From Desulfobacteraceae bacterium (lineage in GTDB: Bacteria; Desulfobacterota; Desulfobacteria; Desulfobacterales; UBA11574): a stretch of DNA of 6,273 nucleotides. The translations under genes and the position numbers were made by a program. Position 1 is the first letter of the stretch; every line of letters starts with the position of its first letter. Location: contig PKTV01000560.1 in the NCBI GenBank assembly GCA_002868985.1, positions 1-6,273 of the forward strand, written 5' to 3'. A model generated the notes under the pieces. That model made no database searches. It had not been told where the DNA came from and saw nothing but the letters and a program-made list of their open reading frames with translations. Below, in pieces: positions 1 through 4,704 of this stretch.

Positions 1-130
1 GGGATCTTCGACAAGCATACTCAAGTATGTCGAGGACTTAAAACGAGGCGCCAACGCCGAGGTTGGGCCAAAAGATTATTTTGAGATAGCTTCTAATAAA
101 AATATCTGCTTAACCGGCAACAAGTTCTAA
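1..130. repeat. Palindromic repeat-like stretch, also open in one frame to a stop at 128-130
   Basis: The first 60 bases contain two short inverted repeats. CATACT (16-21) pairs with AGTATG (24-29), with CGA (9-11) and TCG (30-32) outside. GGCG (47-50) pairs with CGCC (55-58) around a CCAA loop. ATCTT (4-8) could close the structure with AAGAT (73-77). On the + strand the frame starting at base 2 is open for 42 codons and ends with TAA at 128-130. It could therefore be the 3' end of a gene cut by the window, but the predicted peptide matches no family I recognise. I favour an interspersed intergenic repeat because of the compact hairpins and similar-looking spacer sequences I associate with Desulfobacterales. 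That recollection is not verified. Confidence 0.35.
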
Positions 131-187
131 GCGGCCAATTTCTTTTCGAATCTCATCAATTCTTTCGTCATTCCAAGCTTAAGCGAA

Positions 188-217
188 TTGATCGAGTTTG
201 AATAATTTATTTAAAAT
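188..217 (+). promoter_or_regulatory. Candidate sigma-70-type promoter of rpsA
   Basis: TTGATC (188-193) matches TTGACA at four positions. It is followed after 18 bases by TAAAAT (212-217), five of six to TATAAT, in an AT-rich stretch. Transcription would start near 224 and leave a leader of about 90 bases before the rpsA ATG. No better pair is visible between 131 and 300. The call rests on sequence match only. Confidence 0.35.
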
Positions 218-260
218 AATCATTGTTTTTTGGAAATGAGTCTGATAGCAGAAGGGTTTA

Positions 261-284
261 TGCTATATCATACAGGTTATAGCA
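261..284 (+). promoter_or_regulatory. Inverted repeat in the rpsA leader, possible S1 control hairpin or operator
   Basis: TGCTATA (261-267) and TATAGCA (278-284) are exact inverted repeats around a 10-base loop. The right arm ends 14 bases before the Shine-Dalgarno. S1 represses its own translation through a folded leader in enterobacteria, so a hairpin just upstream of the ribosome binding site is a plausible control element here. It could equally be a protein-binding operator, or chance in AT-rich DNA. Confidence 0.3.
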
Positions 285-298
285 AAATAAACTGGCTT

Positions 299-304
299 AG
301 GGGG
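299..304 (+). promoter_or_regulatory. Strong Shine-Dalgarno that fixes the rpsA start
   Basis: AGGGGG lies 11 bases before the ATG at 316, within working range, and only 2 bases before the upstream in-frame TTG at 307. This excludes the longer reading. Many rpsA genes lack a strong Shine-Dalgarno, so its presence here is of mild interest. Confidence 0.6.
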
Positions 305-315
305 TATTGTATTTA

Positions 316-2295
316 ATGGAAAATTTTGAAACAAACGATTCAAACAAAGTTTTAACGAATGACACATCCAGTGAGCAGTCAGATGCGGAAGGTATTAAGG
401 AACAAGACGTATTGAAAACAGATTCATCTGAAGAAGAAACACCATCTGATGATATTCAAGACCCGGTTAATGTTTCGGCAGATGCTCAGGAAACAACGAT
501 AGACGCTAAAGAAGATCAAGAAACAACCGGTGCTTTGGAAGAAGTTACGGAAGTAATCGGCGACTCGGAAGAAAGTCCTGTAACGCTCGAAGGTTCTAAA
601 ACAGCAGATAAGCCCAGTGAAAACATGGCCGACATGATGGATATGTACGAGGAGAGCTTTAAGCGATTTGCTGAAGGTGAAGTTGTTACCGGAAGAATAA
701 TTTCCGTAGATAAGGATTATGTCCTTGTTGATATTGGGTACAAATCAGAAGGGCAAATAAGAATTCAAGAATTTCAAGGTGAAGACGGAAACTTAGTTGC
801 CAATGAGGGAGATTCGGTTGATGTAATGGTGGAATGGTGGGATGATGAAGAAGAGCGCGTCGTCCTTTCCAAAGAAAAGGCCGCTAAAGTAAAAGTATGG
901 GAAGCGATTAAGAAATCTTTCGATGAAGATCAAACTGTGGAAGGCGTTATTGTCAATCGCGTCAAGGGAGGATTTTCCGTAGACATTGGTGTTCAGGCAT
1001 TTCTGCCCGGTTCGCAGGCGGATTTACGTCCCATTCGCAACCTTGATGAAATGGTTGGGAAGACATTTACTTTCAAGATTCTAAAATATAATCGAAAACG
1101 GAGTAATATCGTTTTATCCAGGCGAGTCATTCTTGAAGAAGAACGCGATTCCAAGCGAACAGCAACACTGGAAAGCATTGAAGATGGAAATATTGTTGAC
1201 GGCATTGTAAAGAATATAACCGAATATGGTGTATTTGTCGACCTTGGCGGTGTAGATGGTCTTCTTCATATTACGGACATTTCATGGGGACGGGTTAAAC
1301 ATCCATCGGAGCTTTTTTCAGTCGGTGACAAAATAACCGTGAAAATTTTAAGCTTTGATATTGAACGGGAGAGAGTTTCCCTGGGAATGAAGCAACTTAC
1401 CGAGGACCCCTGGCTGGCAGCCACAGAAAAATATCCCATAGGTTCCCGTGTTAATGGAAAGGTCGTCAGTCTAACAGATTATGGTTCATTTGTTGAGCTG
1501 GAGGAAGGAATAGAAGGGCTGATTCACGTTTCTGAAATGTCGTGGACCCGAAAGATTCGCCATCCCTCTAAGGTTGTTTCCGTGGGCGATGTGGTTGATA
1601 CTATCGTGCTGGATATCAAGCCTGAAAGCAGACGGATTTCTTTGGGCATGAAGCAGGTTGTTCCCAATCCTTGGGATGTTATTAGTGAAAAGTATCCGGT
1701 CGGAACCACCATTGAAGGCAAAATAAAGAACATCACCGACTTCGGCCTTTTCATCGGTATTGGTGAAGGGATTGACGGGCTTGTACATATTTCCGATATC
1801 TCCTGGATAAAGCGGATAAAACATCCATCGGAGTTATATAAAAAAGGCGATGTGGTTCAGGCTATCGTATTGGATATTGAAAAGGAGAATGAAAGATTTT
1901 CACTGGGGATCAAGCAATTAGAGGAAGACCCTTGGAAAACGGTTGCTGAACGGTATGAAGTTGGAAAAGAGATTACAGGCACAGTGACCAATCTGACCGA
2001 CTTCGGCGTTTTTGTTGAAATCGAGGAAGGAATAGAAGGGCTTGTTCATGTATCTGAAATTAGCAAAGAAAAGATAAAGACCCCCATCGGCAAATTCAGT
2101 ATCGGCGATGTTATTACAGCCAAAGTTATGAATATCAACAGCCAGGAAAGGCGAATCGGCCTTTCAATCAAGCGACTGGAAATCGAAAGCGAGCAGAGCT
2201 TTTTAAGCGAATATGTCAATAACGCCAGGCCAACGACGTCAACTTTTGGGGAAATTTTGCGGGAAAACCTTCAAGAAAAGTTAAATGGGGAATAA
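316..2295 (+). CDS. rpsA: 30S ribosomal protein S1, six S1 domains, long acidic N-terminal extension
   Basis: This is ribosomal protein S1, which binds mRNA on the 30S subunit and helps initiate translation of structured or weakly led messages. The 659-residue product has six S1 (OB-fold) repeats at about residues 118-188, 204-272, 289-361, 374-445, 461-534 and 548-620. Repeats 3-6 are close to one another, each with a GxFV/GLFI strand, GL[ILV]H[IV][ST][ED][IM]S and an SLGMKQ-type or LSIKRL end. Repeats 1-2 are divergent, as in S1 proteins whose first two domains attach to the ribosome. The ATG at 316 is chosen because AGGGGG (299-304) lies 11 bases upstream; the in-frame TTG at 307 is only 2 bases from it. 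E. coli S1 has 557 residues. The surplus here is mostly residues 1-117, with about 35 Asp/Glu against 8 Lys/Arg and probably disordered. The tail at 620-659 ends in an amphipathic helix-like segment. No terminator is seen directly after the stop, so read-through towards sppA is possible. Confidence 0.96.
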   Translation: MENFETNDSNKVLTNDTSSEQSDAEGIKEQDVLKTDSSEEETPSDDIQDPVNVSADAQETTIDAKEDQETTGALEEVTEVIGDSEESPVTLEGSKTADKPSENMADMMDMYEESFKRFAEGEVVTGRIISVDKDYVLVDIGYKSEGQIRIQEFQGEDGNLVANEGDSVDVMVEWWDDEEERVVLSKEKAAKVKVWEAIKKSFDEDQTVEGVIVNRVKGGFSVDIGVQAFLPGSQADLRPIRNLDEMVGKTFTFKILKYNRKRSNIVLSRRVILEEERDSKRTATLESIEDGNIVDGIVKNITEYGVFVDLGGVDGLLHITDISWGRVKHPSELFSVGDKITVKILSFDIERERVSLGMKQLTEDPWLAATEKYPIGSRVNGKVVSLTDYGSFVELEEGIEGLIHVSEMSWTRKIRHPSKVVSVGDVVDTIVLDIKPESRRISLGMKQVVPNPWDVISEKYPVGTTIEGKIKNITDFGLFIGIGEGIDGLVHISDISWIKRIKHPSELYKKGDVVQAIVLDIEKENERFSLGIKQLEEDPWKTVAERYEVGKEITGTVTNLTDFGVFVEIEEGIEGLVHVSEISKEKIKTPIGKFSIGDVITAKVMNINSQERRIGLSIKRLEIESEQSFLSEYVNNARPTTSTFGEILRENLQEKLNGE

Positions 2296-2333
2296 ATAGA
2301 GCATCCAGTCCTCAAAGAGCGTCGTTAATTTTT

Positions 2334-2561
2334 ACCTAAACTGAGCGTTTCAAATTTTTGAAATGGTTAATTTGATAATACTTTTTAGGTATTTGCCATT
2401 CTGAATTTCAAGAATTTGAAACCCTACGGGATTTCCAATTTTTATCCGCTTCAGGAGGATCACCGCACCTACTGCCTCAGATGCCGTTCCGCATAGGCGA
2501 CCATAGCGAAACGACACCTTCTTTATATCTGCGGCAAACTTGAAAATCACTCAATTTAGGT
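2334..2561. repeat. 228-bp MITE-like element with imperfect terminal inverted repeats
   Basis: The left end ACCTAAACTGAGCG (2334-2347) and the reverse complement of the right end (2548-2561), ACCTAAATTGAGTG, agree at 12 of 14 bases. The match then resumes as TTTCAA on both sides (2348-2353; complement of 2540-2545) after a 2-base offset. Inside are further small palindromes, such as TTTCAAA/TTTGAAA at 2348-2363. On the - strand a 66-codon frame (2550-2350, GTG start) fills almost the whole element. It has no recognisable domain and no convincing ribosome binding site, so I treat it as a by-product rather than a gene. Target-site duplication is unclear: both flanks are T-runs. The element makes up most of the 322-base rpsA-sppA gap. 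Its repeat status is inferred, because only one copy is in view. Confidence 0.6.
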
Positions 2562-2617
2562 TTTAGTTGGGCACACTTTTTTAATATCAAACAATTTCAA
2601 ATGACAAATACAGCATT

Positions 2618-3508
2618 ATGTTTTCACGCAGGCATCCATATCTTTTTTTCATTCTGATCTTTTCTTCAGTTGTTGCTACAGCAATGATATTAATGGCGCT
2701 TCTTGTTACGCTAAGTACAAGAGATACTGAGTTTGAATTTGGAGAAAAAGTAGGCGTCATAGAGATAAACGGTATTATTGCAGAGTCCAAAAACGTCCTT
2801 AATTACCTCAAACGTTTCCGTGAGGACAATTCGATAAAAGCGATCGTCATTCGAGTCGATTCACCCGGGGGCGCTGTGGGCCCGTCTCAGGAAATTTTCA
2901 GGGAGATCAGAAAGACATCGGCGTCAAAGAAAGTGGTGGCTTCCATGGGTACCATTGCAACATCCGGAGGGTATTATGTTGCTGCCGGGGCAAATGGAAT
3001 TGTAGCCAATCCCGGGACCATAACCGGAAGCATCGGTGTCATCATGGGGTTTACAAATTATGAGGAGCTGCTTCAAAAAATCGGATTGGTTCCAATTGTT
3101 ATCAAGAGCGGCGAGTACAAGGATATTGGATCGCCGGTTCGAGAGATGAAACCCGAAGAGAAAAAAATCCTCCAGGAATTTGCAAAAAAAATCCACAGGC
3201 AATTTATTAAAGACATCGTTGACGGGCGGAAGATGGATATGGAAAAGGTAGAATCACTAGCCGACGGACGTATTTTTACCGGCCAAGAGTCAAAAAAATT
3301 TGGCCTTGTGGACCGTCTCGGAAATTTAGAAGATGCAATTGAGTGGGCAGGCGAACTCGGCGGAATAAAAGGGAAGATTGCTACAGTTTACGCAAAGGAG
3401 AAAAATTTTTCCCTTTTAAGATATATTACGGATTCATCTGCCGGGACTTTATTAAAGCATATTCTTGATCCGAAATTATCGGCAGACTTTATATACAGAC
3501 CGGAATAA
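2618..3508 (+). CDS. sppA: Signal peptide peptidase SppA, 36K type (peptidase family S49)
   Basis: This is a membrane-anchored serine protease that degrades signal peptides released after secretion. The product has 296 residues. A short basic N-terminus (SRRH) precedes one hydrophobic anchor at about residues 7-32, and the S49 domain follows from about 44 to 250. Visible motifs are DSPGG (81-85), TSGGYY with the presumed nucleophile Ser116, TGSIGV, and SGEYKD with the presumed general base Lys168. The 52-residue Ser-Lys spacing equals that of the Bacillus subtilis Ser/Lys dyad. Length matches the single-domain type, not the double-length E. coli enzyme. The ATG at 2618 is the only normal start after the in-frame stop at 2582. 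It lacks a visible Shine-Dalgarno; the 20 bases before it are AT-rich without a purine run. An SppA gene next to rpsA is an arrangement I associate with Desulfobacterota. The large repeat between them may have altered any original coupling. Confidence 0.94.
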   Translation: MFSRRHPYLFFILIFSSVVATAMILMALLVTLSTRDTEFEFGEKVGVIEINGIIAESKNVLNYLKRFREDNSIKAIVIRVDSPGGAVGPSQEIFREIRKTSASKKVVASMGTIATSGGYYVAAGANGIVANPGTITGSIGVIMGFTNYEELLQKIGLVPIVIKSGEYKDIGSPVREMKPEEKKILQEFAKKIHRQFIKDIVDGRKMDMEKVESLADGRIFTGQESKKFGLVDRLGNLEDAIEWAGELGGIKGKIATVYAKEKNFSLLRYITDSSAGTLLKHILDPKLSADFIYRPE

Positions 3509-3510
3509 AC

Positions 3511-3633
3511 CCTAACGTTGCAAAAGCCCATGATACCGCAATTCCTTCGTTGCCAAGGATTCGCGGTAGTTTACTACAGCGTCACCCTTGGACGCCTTGG
3601 ACTTACGGCATCCTAAGCTTTTGTAACGTTAGG
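3511..3633. repeat. 123-bp palindromic element with 17-bp terminal inverted repeats
   Basis: The left end CCTAACGTTGCAAAAGC (3511-3527) and the reverse complement of 3617-3633, CCTAACGTTACAAAAGC, agree at 16 of 17 bases. Inside are two more stems. TACCGCAATTCCTT (3534-3547) pairs with AAGGATTCGCGGTA (3555-3568) at 12 of 14 positions, and GCGTC (3579-3583) pairs with GACGC (3591-3595). The whole can fold as a closed stem with two side hairpins on either strand, like a non-autonomous mobile repeat or a REP/BIME-type element. It starts 3 bases after the sppA stop codon, so it would be transcribed as the 3' end of the sppA message and could protect it. There is no coding potential. Confidence 0.65.
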
Positions 3634-3704
3634 ATCAAACCTAGCGTTGCATAAATAACGCGTCAAGGAATTCTTACGAAAAACTTAGAATAGATTGTTA
3701 TTTA
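3634..3704. repeat. Degenerate second copy of the element end, followed by an inverted repeat
   Basis: The 21 bases from 3634 match those from 3505 at about 17 positions, including CCTAGCGTTGCA (3640-3651) against CCTAACGTTGCA (3511-3522). This puts two direct copies of the same end 129 bases apart. Downstream, TAAATAAC (3652-3659) is inverted as GTTATTTA (3697-3704), with an inner ATTCT/AGAAT pair (3670-3674, 3686-3690). The stretch could be the remnant of another element of the same family, or an insertion-sequence end. No transposase is present. Confidence 0.35.
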
Positions 3705-3708
3705 ACAT

Positions 3709-3734
3709 AGCGCCCGTTTTGTGGGCGTTTTTTT
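3709..3734 (+). terminator. Rho-independent terminator downstream of sppA
   Basis: CGCCC (3711-3715) pairs with GGGCG (3723-3727) around a 7-base loop. A further A-U pair and a G-U wobble extend the stem, and seven T follow at 3728-3734. It acts on the + strand, about 200 bases after the sppA stop, and would end the rpsA/sppA transcript before the convergent TsaC/YciO gene, whose stop lies only 11 bases away. On the - strand the hairpin is not followed by a U-run, so it should not serve that gene. Confidence 0.8.
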
Positions 3735-3744
3735 GTTTCAATAT

Positions 3745-4353
3745 TTACTCGAAAACACTCACATCCCCCAAACCTTTCCTGATGATCTCCGGGAGATCAT
3801 CGATCAGGGAGATGACACTCGAAGGGTGTCCTGTAACAGGACCTCCGTCAATAACCACATCTATTCTGCGAAGGAAAAAATCGTGAATAAGAGAGGGATC
3901 ATAAAGAATTGTCCCATCCGGCATTGTAGCGCTCGTCGTGATAATTGGGTTTCCCAAAGCTTGAACCAGAGAAAGACAAATCAGATTGTCCGGCACGCGA
4001 ATACCGGCTGTTTTTCGATTGGTTAACATAATTTTTGGAACCAGTTTCGAACCCTCCAGAACAAACGTATAGGGGCCCGGCAGAAGCCGTTTCATTGTTT
4101 TATAGGCATAATTTGACACTTTCGCGTAATGGCTAATATTTTTTAGGTCCGAACAGATAAAGCTAAAAGGCTTGATTTTTTTTCGTTGTTTTAACTGGTA
4201 AATCTTTTCTATGGACTTTTTGTTCATAATATCACAACCGATTCCGTAATAGGTATCGGTTGGATAGGCGATGATGCCGCCTCTTTTAAGTACATCAACC
4301 ACCTTTGTTAGGAGTCGTTCCTGGGGGTTTATGGGATTTATTTTAAAAATCAC
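3745..4353 (-). CDS. TsaC/Sua5/YrdC-family protein, closest to the YciO subfamily
   Basis: This 202-residue protein has the YrdC fold. TsaC/Sua5 enzymes of this family make threonylcarbamoyl-AMP from threonine, bicarbonate and ATP for the t6A modification of tRNAs; the role of the YciO branch is less certain. Visible motifs are GGIIAYPTDTYYGIGCD (25-41), K55-Q-R57 with K61-P, LLPGPYTFVL (90-99), GIRVP (117-121) and TTSAT (139-143). The start INPxNPQERL, the NYAYKTMK region and the end RKGLGDVSVFE resemble E. coli YciO in both pattern and length (about 206). Unlike E. coli YciO it keeps a TsaC-like KxR; unlike TsaC it has S-A-T where S-x-N is expected. The start is GTG, with AAGGA 5 bases upstream on the - strand. 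The gene is convergent with sppA and divergent from guaB. Family membership is secure; tsaC versus yciO function is not. Confidence 0.88.
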   Translation of the reverse strand: MIFKINPINPQERLLTKVVDVLKRGGIIAYPTDTYYGIGCDIMNKKSIEKIYQLKQRKKIKPFSFICSDLKNISHYAKVSNYAYKTMKRLLPGPYTFVLEGSKLVPKIMLTNRKTAGIRVPDNLICLSLVQALGNPIITTSATMPDGTILYDPSLIHDFFLRRIDVVIDGGPVTGHPSSVISLIDDLPEIIRKGLGDVSVFE

Positions 4354-4363
4354 GGCAATCCTT

Positions 4364-4391
4364 TTGAAAACATTATCGCTTCAGGTATAAT
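4364..4391 (+). promoter_or_regulatory. Candidate promoter firing towards guaB, with its -10 inside a palindrome
   Basis: TTGAAA (4364-4369, five of six to consensus) is followed after 16 bases by a perfect TATAAT (4386-4391). The start would fall near 4398, giving a guaB leader of about 300 bases. Two more TATAAT hexamers (4481-4486, 4524-4529) lie closer to guaB but lack a good -35 box. This is a prediction from match alone. Confidence 0.4.
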
Positions 4392-4402
4392 CATACCTGA
4401 AG
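4379..4402. promoter_or_regulatory. Perfect 10-bp palindrome, likely operator, between divergent genes
   Basis: CTTCAGGTAT (4379-4388) and ATACCTGAAG (4393-4402) are exact inverted repeats around AATC. The centre holds TATAAT on the + strand and TATGAT on the - strand, so a bound protein could block transcription both ways. It lies 26 bases upstream of the GTG of the TsaC/YciO gene. Five T follow on the + strand, so it also resembles a terminator, but no + strand gene lies upstream within reach. Confidence 0.5.
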
Positions 4403-4419
4403 TTTTTAGAAACCGATTT

Positions 4420-4436
4420 GTTTCACAGGATGAAAC
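4420..4436. repeat. Small inverted repeat in the divergent control region
   Basis: GTTTCA (4420-4425) and TGAAAC (4431-4436) are inverted around CAGGA. The site lies 18 bases beyond the larger palindrome and about 65 bases upstream of the TsaC/YciO start. It could be a second operator half or an accessory site; the evidence is limited to the symmetry. Confidence 0.25.
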
Positions 4437-4551
4437 TATTATCATAAAATATGGATAGATGTATTTATTACAGGCGTCGGTATAATGTCAAGGCAACGCT
4501 GCCGTGTTTTTCGTTAATAGGATTATAATTTTAATTAAAATAAGTAAATTC

Positions 4552-4653
4552 GTATACTTGAGATAGACAGGGCCGTCCGCCCTAATAAAGATTGCAAAAG
4601 ATAAATCTATTTGTTATGCGATACTATCTTAATATCGTACTCAAGTTTTATAC
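4552..4653 (+). promoter_or_regulatory. Foldable guaB leader, three-way-junction-like, possible cis-regulatory RNA
   Basis: ACTTGAG (4556-4562) pairs with CTCAAGT (4640-4646), and GTAT (4552-4555) pairs with ATAC (4650-4653) across a 3-base bulge. This closes a 77-base interior. Inside are GGGC (4570-4573)/GCCC (4579-4582) and TGCGATA (4617-4623)/TATCGTA (4633-4639, one G-U pair). The structure ends about 50 bases before the guaB start. It does not match the purine riboswitch core. It may be a novel leader structure, or chance in AT-rich sequence. Confidence 0.25.
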
Positions 4654-4694
4654 CCGAATATTGCTAAAAAGCCTTATTTGAAAAAACGATTAAT

Positions 4695-4700
4695 GGAGGA
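4695..4700 (+). promoter_or_regulatory. Shine-Dalgarno that fixes the guaB start
   Basis: GGAGGA lies 4 bases before the ATG at 4705. The in-frame ATG at 4693 overlaps this site and the TTG at 4678 precedes it, so neither longer start is likely. Starting at 4705 also gives the usual IMP dehydrogenase N-terminus and length. Confidence 0.75.
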
Positions 4701-4704
4701 CCCC

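Noticed and set aside
307..315. In-frame TTG start for rpsA at 307
   Set aside because: The Shine-Dalgarno at 299-304 leaves only 2 bases before the TTG, but 11 before the ATG at 316.
1486..1824. 112-codon - strand frame opposite rpsA
   Set aside because: It is antisense to conserved S1 domains 4-5 and shows no family features or ribosome binding site.
1180..2175. Tandem repeats at DNA level within rpsA
   Set aside because: The periodic similarity is explained by the homologous S1 domains 3-6 and is not an independent repeat array or CRISPR.
2350..2550. 66-codon - strand frame as a real gene
   Set aside because: It lies wholly inside the inverted-repeat element, has no recognisable domain and no convincing ribosome binding site. 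Conservation across copies would be needed to revive it.
3510..3634. Integron attC site
   Set aside because: The outer boxes nearly fit RYYYAAC and GTTRRRY but miss the terminal R/Y. The arms pair continuously with one mismatch instead of showing the unpaired spacers and extrahelical bases of attC, and no integrase is present.
4379..4407. Rho-independent terminator on the + strand
   Set aside because: The hairpin and T-run fit, but no + strand gene ends nearby, termination already occurs at 3734, and the site overlaps a good promoter between divergent genes.
4492..4511. GGCA/TGCC hairpin followed by TTTTT as a terminator
   Set aside because: The stem is only 4 bp, with a 3-base gap before the T-run; too weak to call.
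4552..4653. Known purine or other named riboswitch ahead of guaB
   Set aside because: I could not find the conserved purine aptamer core sequences; only a foldable leader can be claimed.
4678..4704. Longer guaB starts at TTG 4678 or ATG 4693
   Set aside because: Both precede or overlap the GGAGGA site that serves the ATG at 4705, and they add residues absent from the family.
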